DNA from: Trichostrongylus colubriformis
Lineage: Eukaryota > Nematoda > Chromadorea > Rhabditida > Trichostrongylidae
Assembly: GCA_963978905.1 (NCBI GenBank)
Contig: OZ022258.1
Span: 30,384,716-30,448,715, forward strand
Length of the DNA stretch: 64,000 nucleotides
Reading direction: 5' to 3'
Part shown: one piece after another, positions 51,616 to 62,849 of the stretch
Layout: each line of letters starts with the position of its first letter
Numbering within the stretch: the first letter of the stretch is position 1
The notes under the pieces: generated by a model
What the model saw: only the letters and a program-made list of their open reading frames with translations
Databases searched by the model: none
Told to the model about the DNA's origin: nothing
Translations under genes and position numbers: made by a program

Positions 51616-53742
51616 CCCCTGAATAACTATGTGCTGGGCGCAACTCTTGCCTTGAGCATAGCTGCCAAAATGACAAGTTGTAAGATATACCAATGAATTC
51701 ACATGGATCCTGTCTGAGTGCCTTCCCTGCTAGCTCGCTTCACTGCTGAAGTTGGTAGAGTATCATTGCCAATGGTGAGATGGAAACACTAGCTATGACA
51801 TGAGCACTCAGCTAATTCATTTCAAGACAATGTGTCATTATGACTCAAAATGGAGCTGGCAATCCAGAACTTGATTGATCCACACTGTATGCTTTATTTA
51901 TTTTGATAAAAATTCCAGTTCCTGATCAAAACAGTGATGTGAGGTCTCCTTTTGAAATTTCGTACACGAAGAACGGGCAAAATTTTTCACTGATTGGAGA
52001 GGTTGCACGGCTTCCTGACAAGTCATTGGATATAGCATTCATCCCTTCGCTAAGCAAGCACAGTAAGTTCAATTTTATACAGCATTATGCAAAATTTCAC
52101 ACGTTTGCGTGTTTTTTGTTTATTATTTCGTATGGAGAGTTATTCATTTAATCAGTGGACATGATGAAGCTGTTATGCCTTTCGTCCCTATCGTGAGTGG
52201 CATTGCTCGTAACTCTTCCAGGAATATCCATGTACATACAGTCCAGTTGCCGAAGGCTGGCAGGGCGTGGCCTACAGGGTTGGGTGAGAGTGTGTGGCAG
52301 TATAAGAGAGATCGATACAAGTCCGTGGGCCTCACCCTGCCAGCCGTCGGGAAATGAACTGTAACATACTGCTCACTATCACCACGGTACGCCGGAAGTC
52401 GAGCATTCTTCGACTAAGGGGGTCGTATTTGACCGGAAGAAGGGGGGTTGTACCTTCAGAGATCAGCGATAACCACTTAAATTTAAATTTTCGATAAGCA
52501 GATGAGAAGTAAAGGACCTTCCACCGCAAATCCGTGTTGCAAAATGTAAAAGAAATATTTTTTTGCCTCAGGAAAGGATATATAGCAATAGAAGACATTG
52601 CAACTATGCAATCCGGCAACAGTCACTGGTATTGTAGAGGAAACAAAAGAGGGGTCGTATTTCGTTGCTATAGAGTGGGTCGTAATAAACGTAGTATTTT
52701 CCCCAACACCTGGGAGTGCCGCAACTATCTCTATGATCATAGTGCAAACTCACGAGGGCAAGTGCGTCTCTAGAGAACATGATGCCTCCTCTTCACCTGC
52801 GATCTGATAGATAACTGGCACAACCATAAAACAGTATATTGTGCGATGATAGAGCCAGTGACGTCGTCTTCATTAGTAGCGATAGAGATTGCTGAACGTC
52901 TATTAACTCGCAATAGGCCTCATGATCGTGCTTCCACTACTGAAGGCTGCTTTAAGTGTGCGTGTGGAAGAAAGAGGCAATGCGCAACAAAGTACGATAC
53001 AACAGTTCCATGTTCGACCTCGACCAAGTTCACTTTGGGGAAGCTGTAGGAATCTGCCTCAAGAGCATCTTGCTGATTAAAAACCTGTAAGAACTTCTCA
53101 TCCACTTGAGACATAAAGTGAATGAGCGTGTGGCAGTAATCGATAGCGTGTGGTGTTTAGATACTATGACCATATTCTGGATAGGAAGCTATAGCAGCAT
53201 TATACATCCGCATGGTTACAAAACTGAACAAACGATATGTACAAAATTGCAACAAAATTTTTCCTGGCATTTTGTCATTTAGATCATGGAAACACTGTTT
53301 CTTAGATACTATTAGTATCTTACCCTTCCATGGTTGGCCACGACATCACCACGAGGTCAAGTGTGTTGATGTCTACTGACGAGGCGAAATGGTTGATATT
53401 TAGTGGAGTCTTTCCTATGTAAAAATTTCGAAGGGGCGTCAAGCCTGCATCAACAGCAAGCCGTTATGATACAGCAAGATCTCCTGACTCCCAGGACCTT
53501 CAACGCGAAGAATAGCTCAACACATAGACCATTGAAACCGTTTCGCAATAACATGCCTGCTGCCATAAAAGCATAACGAACATTCTGTATGCCCAGGCTA
53601 GAAGATGATTCAACGTGGAACTCTCGAAATTTTTTTCCACGAAAAAGATCAATACACTCAATACTTCAACTAACATGGATTGCTTTGGCGTCTTTTGCGA
53701 TCTCTTTTGATACAGAAATTCAGGCGCGAAGTATTGTCGTAA
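51616..53742. other. Intergenic, no confident gene
   Basis: A short inverted repeat (GGCTGGCAGGG / CCCTGCCAGCC) at 52,253-52,344 brackets sequence resembling 36,345-36,410. Opposed frames at 52,846-53,114 have no recognised motif; the minus one begins MSQVDEKFLQVFNQQDAL. Confidence 0.35.
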
Positions 53743-55926
53743 GCCATCAAGGTGGGTACTCCAATAGGATCCAGTGACCACGCCAGCATTGAGTTCTGCA
53801 TTAAGATGCCTAATTTAGTGAGGAGGGAAACACTCAGGCGGGATTACAAGAAAGCCAATTTCAACCTCATCTGTTCCTATCTAGACTCTATTGACTGGTA
53901 TGGATCTTTCGCCGGCCTCAATGTTAATGATATGTATGAATTATTACTGTTTGTGCTAAAGGAGTGTATTGATAGGTATGTCCCCTTTCGTAGGGTCGGG
54001 AGTAGTGTTACTTTTATTCCGCCGTTTCTTCAACTCCTTTTTGACAAGAAAGTTAAAGCATACAAGACGGCAGTGTTGTCTCAATTGCCAGAGGACTGGC
54101 GTTTATACAAAAAGGTTGCGGATAGATTCGAGAAAAAGATGTACAAGTTCCACTGCCACGTTGAAAAGAAAATCATTGAAAACGGGAATACGCTGGCTCT
54201 CTTCAGATACATCAGCTCTAAAAAATTTTCCAAAGTAAGGATACCAGCCTTATGGAAAACAGATGGGTCCGTAGCGGTATCGGATACTGATAAAGCCGAA
54301 GTCTTTGCGGATGTGTTTGAGAAAGTTTTTGTCAATAATAATGAGCATGAAGAACCTTGCAGTGAGCTCTCCGACTCCTTTCCTCAAATGCAAGACTCCT
54401 TATGGTTTAGTGAACAAGAAATTTTGAAGCTTCTGTCCAGTTGGAAGAGTGGCCACTCGGTAACTCCCGATGGCATCCCAATTTATTTCGTTAAGAAGGT
54501 TTTGCCATCGATTGTTGGCCCGCTACGGTATATATTCAATTTGAGCTTTTTCCGGGCCGAAGTTCCAGAAAGGTGGAAGCATTCTTTCGTTACTCCAATT
54601 CCTAAAAAGCCCCCATTCTCTATGTCAAACAACTACAGGCCGGTCAGTATCACCTCCATATTTTGCAGAGTTTTTGAAAAGGTTGTAAAGAGAGTCTTAG
54701 TCGAGCATTTGGAAAACAATATGATTTTGTCGAGCTCTCAACATGGTTTTAGGAAAGGCAGGTCAACGGTAACTCAAATGTTGGAATCTTTGAATGATTG
54801 GACAACGGCTCTAGATAATAAGAGTGATGTGGATGTGGTGTATTTTGATTTTAGAAAGGCTTTTGATAAAGTTAATCATTCGAATCTATTATGGAAGCTT
54901 AGGCATATTGGTGTGCATGAAAAAATAGTTCTGTGGGTCGAATCCTTTCTTCAAGGGCGTACTTTCCAAGTACGAATAAATGGTTCATATTCTAGGGTCA
55001 GAGCTGCACCAAGCGGAGTTCCACAGGGTGGTGTCCTTTCACCGGTTCTGTTTTGTATTTACTCTTATGAACTTCCTAAGATCTTAGAAGGTATTGGGGT
55101 CACCTGTAAAGTTTTTGCTGATGATATCAAAATTTACAAGACCGTAACTTCGGAAAATGATGGTAGAATCATCCAGGAAGCTATTGATGCTGTTGTCGAA
55201 TGGTCCAAAATTTGGATGGTCCCCTTAGCTTATGATAAAACGTCGGTTCTCCATTTGGGGAGTTCTCGAATTAATTCCTGTTACTCCATTGATGGTTTAC
55301 AACTTAATGAAGTCAAAGCAGTTAGAGATCTAGGCTTCATCGTTGATCATAAACTGACATTTGATTCTCACTGCACGGTAATAGCTAATAAAGCTGAAAA
55401 AAGACTCTTTCAATTAATGCGGAGTCTACATACTAGAGATCCTTCGTTACTTATCAGAGCGTATAAGGCTTATGTACGTCCCATTCTTGAGTATGGAACT
55501 ACAGTTTTCTTTCCTCAGACTAAGAAAGCTAGTGCCAGGCTGGAAGCGGTTCAGAATAGTTTCACAAGAAAAGTTTTCACTAGGGCACTGGGTTTCAGTT
55601 ATAGTGCTATTCCCAGAGGTCTAGTTAGAAATAAGATTTTAGAAATTGATTCACTTCTTCGTAGGAGGAAGGTCCACGACCTAATAATGATGTTCAAAAT
55701 ACTTTCGGGAAGGTCTATAGTAGACTTTAGGAGCGCTCTTACCCTTTGGCCGTCCTCTACCAGAGGTGATAAGTATAAACTCTATTTTCCTAGGTCTAAG
55801 TCCAATGTCAGAGCCAAGTTCTTTGTGGGGCGTGCTGCTTCAGAATTTGGTAAATTTGCCAAAAGATCCACCTTGCCTAGGAGTCTAGTTCAGTTCAAAG
55901 GGGCATTGCTCAAGTATCTTGCATGA
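53743..55926 (+). mobile_element. Non-LTR retrotransposon reverse transcriptase, 5'-truncated, CR1/jockey-like
   Basis: An uninterrupted frame of about 727 codons. It opens inside the last motif of an APE-type endonuclease (GTPIGSSDHASIEF), so the element is cut off at its 5' end; there is no proper start codon (first ATG 53,807). The RT domain follows: NNYRPVSITSIFCRVFEKVV, SSSQHGFRKGRSTV, motif A YFDFRKAFDKVNH (about residue 364), motif B SGVPQGGVLSPVLF, and motif C VFADDIKIYK (about residue 454), so the catalytic aspartates are present. The C-terminal part has GLVRNKILEIDSLLRRRK. Ends LLKYLA and stop. The intact frame suggests a recent insertion. Clade assignment is from motif style; it is clearly not RTE. 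Confidence 0.85.
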
Positions 55927-56175
55927 GGGCTACTTAGGTTTTGTTTTAATGCGTACCTGACACTGGGACAAATATGAAGTAGGCTTCTCTCTCCTGTTTT
56001 TTTCTGGTTTTTATGTATTGTCTATTTGCTTTGATAAGCATGACTGTTAGTTTTAACACAAGCAGTTTTGTTCCTCGGGTTATGTTGTTCGTTGGTGCTT
56101 TTTTTTTGTTTTTTTTGTTTTATTCCTGACGTTCCATGTACCCCCGTTGTACATGCAATAAAGAGTAAAGAATCA
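55927..56175 (+). other. 3' UTR of the non-LTR element
   Basis: T-rich stretch, then a 7-bp stem-loop (CATGTAC at 56,135 / GTACATG at 56,149), AATAAA at 56,157-56,162, and a short AAAG-rich end rather than a long poly(A). A 3' hairpin next to a short repeat tail fits CR1-like elements. Confidence 0.5.
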
Positions 56176-56306
56176 AAGCAGCAAAAATCGGTGCCTATTG
56201 TTATGTTCTTTGAGCTGTAGCTACAGCCTATAGCGTTGTGTCGTTCATTTGTCGTAGTTATATTAGAGAGTCTCTTTGGAGTCCCTTATATATCATAGAT
56301 AGGATT

Positions 56307-56573
56307 ATGTCTTTATGGTTATACTTTTATCTTTCAGTGGTTGTTGCTTACACATCTACAAGTGCCAATGAATCTCCCCTGGATGTGATGGCGCTAAGCG
56401 AAACGGAAACATTCCCGAAGTGCGAGAACTACTTGGTTCTACAAAGGTCGCAGCAATCAACTGGAATCTTCCGAATCCTCTCAGCAATGGGTGCAAATGT
56501 GCCATCAAATCCTCTTCAAGAAATCCCGTGCGAGCAAAATGGCAACGGGAAGTTGCTGAACAGGCCTTCATAA
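56307..56573 (+). CDS. Possible small secreted protein
   Basis: Eighty-eight codons from ATG 56,307: hydrophobic start MSLWLYFYLSVVVAYTSTSA resembling a signal peptide, then a short mature part with two cysteines (FPKCENYLVLQ, IPCEQNGNG). No family recognised; another + frame overlaps. It lies between the retrotransposon end and the 3' end of a minus-strand gene. Confidence 0.25.
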   Translation: MSLWLYFYLSVVVAYTSTSANESPLDVMALSETETFPKCENYLVLQRSQQSTGIFRILSAMGANVPSNPLQEIPCEQNGNGKLLNRPS

Positions 56574-56747
56574 ATTTAAAGGGTTTATTGGCCCTGAGAA
56601 TGTAGTGCTCGTTTTTGTTGAATATCTTGATTTGAACATGCTGTTGTTTTTCGTTTTCATTTATGAGTGTTGGCAGGTGCAGCACAAACGGCTTATTTGA
56701 TTTATTTGTTCGTCTTCTTAATACTACTATCTAGCCTTAGAGTGCAG

Positions 56748-59224
56748 TCACAGTCTAATCTCCTCATGTCGTTTGGTCATTGCTTTGACGTCCATCGTTG
56801 AAGACTTTTGTATTCTCCGTAGTGCCCTATATGCTACTGCCAGTAGAACTGCAAGAAGTACAAGACCGACCAACATACCTGGAATAGTAATCGATATTTC
56901 GTGTTCTTACAATGAGAAAGATCAATCATTATTTTAACGTACACATCATAAAAATGTGAAAACGTTTGAACTCGCTTATTTTAGATATCTTCGTGAGAAG
57001 AATAGAACGGCGATCGCAATGGAATCTAACTCCATAGCACCTTTTTGCATCATCGCAGTAAGAGCTCCTGTTCAGGTGTTCGAATGCGCAGTAATTCTGA
57101 AAAAGAATACTGCATAAAATATACTCAGCAGCTCCAATCATCTCCTCGAGTGGTGCTACAGATCACAAAAAATTCAGTGTAGTCATTCTTTCACTCGTGC
57201 TGTCTGAATGCAATTTTTCAGGCTCATCTGACAAGGGAATGGTTTCAACTTCCCATGGAACTTTTTAATAAGAGGTCATGGGTTCGCTCACCCCGAGTGC
57301 AAAACTTTTTGTATTCTAAGTGTCATTGTCTGTGAGTGCTTTTCCTTCACTTCTGGATCTATAGAGCTCAGACTGATTATTCTGAGCGAGTTAGGAGTCA
57401 AAGTTTGCCTGTGATATCTCACTGGCGTGGCACTTTGCCATCTGCAGGACTCGTTGCTACCCGGCATCGACCACCGTGGCTCACTGGTAGTAATAAAGAT
57501 CTGCCGGATAGGGGTCGTGGGTTTGCTCACCACGGGTGCGAAATTTTTTGTTATCTGTGTGTCGTTGTCAGTAAGTGCTTTTCTTTCCTTTCTGTACGTT
57601 TGTTTGTACTATACCTACATATTGCACCCATCCTTTTCTCTGCGACTATTTCTAACTACTGCTAACATTACTCGAACCTTCGCGATTTTATTAACGAATT
57701 CGATTTCATACTCAACACTAGAAAATCAAATAACGCGTCTTCTAGTCACAATTAACACTAGAGGAAAAACGTGTGTGAAACAAAAATTGCTCACAGAATG
57801 CGCACTTTTTGCACGCCTGCCTTATAAGATTTTGGTAGTACAGACGAGTATAAGTTTCATTTTACGCTTGCATGTTACTAAAAATTTGCACCAAATATGT
57901 ACATATGTATACCCAGTTCTGCTCTTATCTTCCTTGAATCTTATGAGGCAGGCGTGCATAAGGTGCGCAATCTGTGAGCAACATTTCGCTTTACACTTTC
58001 CTCTGTTTCATCAGTGTAATTGTGCTTTAACACGTTTTTTTTGATTTTCTAGTGTTGAGTATAATGTATTCATTGATAGAATCGTGAAGGTTTGAGTGAT
58101 GTTAGTAGTTATATATAAAGTGGCAGAGTAAATGATGGGTGCGAAAGGTACCAGTACGAGGAAACGAGTAGAAGTGAAGGAAAAGCGCTTAATGGCAATG
58201 AAACACAAAATGCAAAAAAGTGTGCGCATGCGGAAGCAAACCCCCATCCATGTCCTGCAAGTCCGTAACACCACCATGGTGGCCGATGCTGTCTGATTTA
58301 CAAGCCGTGCTGATGGCAAAGTGCCTCGCCCATGAGCAAGCTTTGACTCCTCCTAACTCGCTTCAGAATGGCATTTTTGCAGTTTGTTTTTCACACTTAT
58401 AATCAGTATTTGGAGCCCTCTCGACACATCCGGGACTCATTTCGATGTTCCATGGAAAGCTGAAATCCTTCCCTTGTAAGGAGATTATTGCGATGCTAAT
58501 AGCATATCAGATTAAAGGCCCCGTGAGGGCAAAGAGAAAGTGAGAACTGGGAATACATGGCTTCTGAAAACAAAGATTATACTTCAAGACGTGATGTCAT
58601 TCAAAAAGAACGCGAGTTCGGGTTTATCACGATCCAGCAGCACCGCTAGCAGTGCTGCCGTGTACCTGCCAGAGGAGTTGCTGGCGAAGAATGGGCAACG
58701 AGCGTAGCCGGCTGGTTCAGCTCATCGCCCATTTGCAGTCCATATCACCAGCTGGTGACGCAGGGGGGTGCGAAAAAGAAGGGCTGTCTTAGGGTTCATA
58801 GTTCCCAGTTTTTTCGCCGTTTTCTTTCGTTCTCTGTTGTTACATTGCTGAGCACTCCTACTTTTATGTTCCGCAACCAGCCACATGTACCCCTTCCGGT
58901 GGGCTCCATGTTAGAAAATTGCCCGAGAGCCGGAACAAGCTTTCCCGTAAAGTGGCTGAAACTCGACTCGGCTGAAATGTACCTGTTCGTGCCATAAACG
59001 TCCTCGTTCAATACATTGCACTGTCTCCTTTTCGGATGCTAATACGATTCTTTCTTCTTCTGCGACACAGTGTACATTATTGGGACTGCATTCGTGCAGC
59101 TTCCCATCCAAGGTGCCGTTAGGAAAAACGGAGCCCTGGAAAACTGAACTGTGTTCCTCTATGAAGTACTCATTATTCTTATAGGAGTGTACAACATTTG
59201 AAGACCGTTTGCCATCAAATCGCA
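56748..59224 (-). CDS. Type I membrane protein, last three exons, unknown family
   Basis: Exons (minus): 59,224-58,983 (donor CAG|GTACATTT), 57,096-56,943 (acceptor TTTTTCAG, donor T|GTACGT), 56,878-56,748 (acceptor CTATTCCAG). Phases agree at both junctions. The first exon reads SYKNNEYFIEEHSSVFQG and LHECSPNNVHC; the second is cysteine-rich (NYCAFEHLNRSSYCDD, RCYGVRFHCDRRS). The last gives a membrane span MLVGLVLLAVLLAVAY followed by a basic stop-transfer RALRRIQK and a 20-residue tail ending HEEIRL. So: Cys-rich ectodomain, one span, short cytoplasmic tail. Upstream exons with the signal peptide must lie beyond 59,225. The 1.9-kb intron carries a foldback element. Confidence 0.5.
57466..58305. 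mobile_element. Large foldback with tRNA-like (SINE-like) ends
   Basis: Arms of about 390 nt (57,466-57,850 and 57,920-58,305, inverted) share CAACACTAGAAAATCAAA, GCTCACAGAATGCGCAC and CACGCCTGCCTTATAAGAT-type sequence. The left end has an A-box-like GTGGCTCACTGGTAG and, 40 nt on, a B-box-like GGGTTTGCTCACCACG with a pairing T-type stem (GTGG/CCAC). That layout is that of a tRNA-derived SINE head. A partial third copy of the head (ATGGGTTCGCTCACCCCG) lies at 57,279. Confidence 0.6.
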
Positions 59225-59419
59225 CTTAATCACGAAATGTGAATGAGTTAATTCAAATTTGTGGGAACTTTGACACTGCTAAAAATTGGGCATTTTGAGG
59301 ATGTAGATTCTCAATGGATATTGTGCAAGCAGTTCAGGTATCCTTATGACTATTCGATTCTTTAGTATGGGGATACTAGGTGGGTAGAGACAAAGTATTA
59401 AGTGGGTTAAGAATCAAAA

Positions 59420-60056
59420 CATTACTGGTCATAACTTCGCTCAGACACAACTTTGTAGCCGAAATGAAAACCATCGAATCTACAGAATTTTGCCAACGAT
59501 CTGGTAAAGAAAATATGCCATCATGATCAAATTTGGGATTGCGAGAGTTAATCAAGTCAAGATAGGCATTTTCACCGTGCATAGCATCGGCGAATTTTTT
59601 TCTGACGCAGGTTAGCATCGAGAACCCGGAAAAGTGGTAATCCGTCAGGGATAGGTCTGGGGAACAAGGGGGTGAGGGGGAGTTTCGATGCAACTGCATC
59701 AGTTTCTGCCGGGTGACTTGCGAAGTGTGAGGTTTTGCTTTGTTTTGCGCACCCACCAAAAAGTGATGCAGTTAAGCAGGCATTGAGACTCTCCCTCACC
59801 CCCCCCCCCTTCTTCCCCAGACCTATCCCCAACGGATGACCACTTTTTCCGGGTTCTCGATGCAAACTTGCGTCAGAAGGAGTTCGCCGATACGATGCAG
59901 GTTGAAAATGCCATTTTAGACTTTGGTAATTCTCGCAATCCAGAATTTCATTATGATGGCATATTTTCCTTACCAGATCGTTGGCAAGGTTGTGTAGATT
60001 CAAATGGTTTTTATTTCGATAAATAAAGTTGGGTCTGAGCGAAGTTATGGCGTTTT
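59420..60056. mobile_element. Two mariner transposase 3' ends as an inverted repeat
   Basis: The minus strand (59,759-59,376) encodes AKPHTSQVTRQKLMQL, CSPDLSLTDYHFS and a GIFSLPDRWQNSVDS end, the C-terminal signature of mariner-family transposases (PHT..., SPDLxPxDYH, LPxRWQ). The + strand from about 59,760 to 60,030 carries the same 3' segment. The two copies are joined at their truncated 5' sides and end in matching TCATAACTTCGCTCAGAC / GTCTGAGCGAAGTTATGG. Both are dead fragments. Confidence 0.75.
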
Positions 60057-62849
60057 GAAAAAAGTGGTCCGTTTTGGCCATTTATTCTGCACACGACTAA
60101 TATCAGTTTTGTTCGCTCGCACAGTTGCTTTCGCTGTATTGTTCTTTTGCCAAAAATGTATTATTATTGTATTTGTTGTCAATGGATGGGATGGATACAT
60201 ACGAAAGTATTATCCGTCATTTAGGCAGCTGCGGGCATGGCATATCGCGCGGCAAATGGAGCGGTCATATCAAAGCCTCACCTGGCAACTGTGCGACGTT
60301 GTCAAAAGCCCAAACAACTCTTTTTTTTAGGTTGCTGAGCAGGAATTATACAATTCCACAATTGAAAAGAAATAAAGTTCGCAAGCTGATTGTGAAAATT
60401 TTTTTCATGGTGCTTAGAGATAATCATAGATTCCCGAAACCATCGCGTTTCCCCATGCAGACTTTTCTCCAAATATCATCTTCCCAAAATACTTGCCCAC
60501 AACATTCGGAGGTTTTTATACCTATACCATTATTTTGCATTTCTTACCACTGACCATATGTAAAAAAATCAAAATTCAACAGAGGCATCCCCCTACGTTT
60601 CATTTACGCGGAGTGTGCGGTAAAGCATAGGCTGTGGCACAGCGATCACACACTCGGGACGCGATACAGGTAAGGAACCAAGAACGACAACCTAATAAGA
60701 GCTGGAGAACACCGCTGCTCCTCTCCACAGCGGCAAACTTCTAGTTGATTCATCATTGGTGGATTTCGATTTTTTTGTGTGCAACTTTTCATGCAGCCCT
60801 TAGAGAACGAATGCAACACAATTGCGCGAGGATATGATAAATTCAAAAATTGCCGGTTCAGTTACCCCTCATTCGTGTCATTATTTACAGTTTTTATTGT
60901 TGACATCTTCACAAAACTTCCTCATTTTGAAAATTTTACCGTGATGTAGTTTTACCGTGATTTTACCATGATGGGTAGAGAGATTTCGTGCGAACACATA
61001 AGTAACATTTACGAGTGCATCTGACTCATGGCTCACAAACTAGAACTTTCGCAGATTTTGCTGCATTTCCAGTGCCTGAGTAGATGAGAATAGATGACGC
61101 AAAAAGTGCAAGCAATCGTTATTTCCTATCCGCGATGTTCCTTGCATAGTAGTTAAGTACGTTATGATATTCAGCCCTGGTACATGCGCTTCCAGAGAGA
61201 AATGGCTCGGAATTCATTTACAAAATAATATGGCTACTATGTATGTAAAACGAATTCGGCGTTGGTAACCACAGAGTATAGGTGGAATAATATTAAAGAA
61301 ATCTAAATCTTCAAAAACTGCCATAACATACACTGCAGAGTGAGTCAGTTAGATGCACACTAGTAAGCTAGGAGCCAGGGTCAAGCATGAAAATAGGAAA
61401 CCTCAGGGAGGCCGCATTTTGGGTTGGAAAGTGAGGGAGGTTTCCGCATTTTCAAATCTTTACGAGGATCCCACGGAAGGTCCACGGAGGAATTTACGGG
61501 GAAGATAACTTGTTTTTGAATGATTTTTGAAGCGATGATCTCTGGAAAAAGCGACCATCAGTCTATATTCACACTTTGTGGTAGGTGGCAATGCGTGATT
61601 ATCGATCGACAAAGTTTTTCTGGAGAGCCACCTGCAGTATAGTAGGAGCAGGTAGCGTTGAAAGCGTCTGTCAGGGGTAGTACTTCTCGAAAGTTTTAAT
61701 ATTCGGAAGTATGTGGAGATTTTCGGAAGAATTGGAAGAACTAAAATAAACTCAGAAATTTTTCTCGTTACAAAGCGTGATTCCACAAGAAGCCATAGAT
61801 GTGTGGAAAATTCTGAATATTTCTGTACTTTCTCCTTTTTCGTATGTAGAGGTGTAGGCAGCGGCAGAGCGGGGATGGGTGTTAGTGTAAGATCAAAAGC
61901 AGCGTTACTGCAGGTGTCTTGCTAGTATTCTGACAGGTTGGGTCACCATTGTTATGTGTTGGGCAGTTCACTATGGAGATAACATTCTCATGCCGCTGAA
62001 ATTTATATTATGGACACTTGAAGTAAACAGCTTCAGGTATTCTATACATATTATCTGCTTTTCATTGGAAATCGTATTACATAGAAGAAGGCGTAACTAA
62101 TTATTTATATAGTATATATGCCTGAACACACTACATACTATTTAACTTCATTTTTGTCTTTATACTTTGGCTTATAACTCTAACATGTTTACACCAATTA
62201 GTAAGCTCTTGAAATCAGTAGTAAGACACCACACCACATATCGGAACACTTGCTACACACACTGCTCCTAGCATGTGCATACTGCTATGCAATGTGGACT
62301 ACTTGTACTAAGGCGTATCGCAAATAAAAATAGGACAATGCATTTGCATGGGCCCCGCCTAGGCCAGTACTAGGCCATCCCCTTCGCTAATACCGGTAAG
62401 AACTTCAGAGACGTTTGTGCGACAGACGCTATCCCTTCACCTAGGGAGGTGATAAGTGTGCTAAAAAGGAAGCTAAGAGGCTAAGTAAGCGAAAAATAGT
62501 TGTAACTTTATGGGGAGAGAAAGATGACTATTATCACCAATATGACACTCACTTCTGACTTTCCTTTCCACTAGATTCATTGATAACTATACTTTTGCGC
62601 AAAACTTAGGGGCGAGATGGATAAAGTAACGTAAAACACTAATGATTGAGTGGAAGTAAATGAAAGTGTGGAGCACGTTGCCATCAGCCTAAAGGATATG
62701 CCTAGGAAGCTAGACTTTTCTCGGTTGAAGGAGAGCTTGAATAGAGTGCCAAATATGGCCGACCGCGCAAATCAAGGCAGTCTATCGGTATGAAAAGAAT
62801 TTTTTCTCAAACAACGAGTAGCTGCAAGGAGCTGTGATACTATCTTTCG
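60057..62849. other. Intergenic, no confident gene
   Basis: A minus-strand stretch at 60,846-60,646 has a cysteine-bearing frame (QLEVCRCGEEQRCSPAL) that could be an upstream exon of the type I membrane protein, but its donor phase does not match. Other frames show no motif. AT-rich. Confidence 0.35.
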
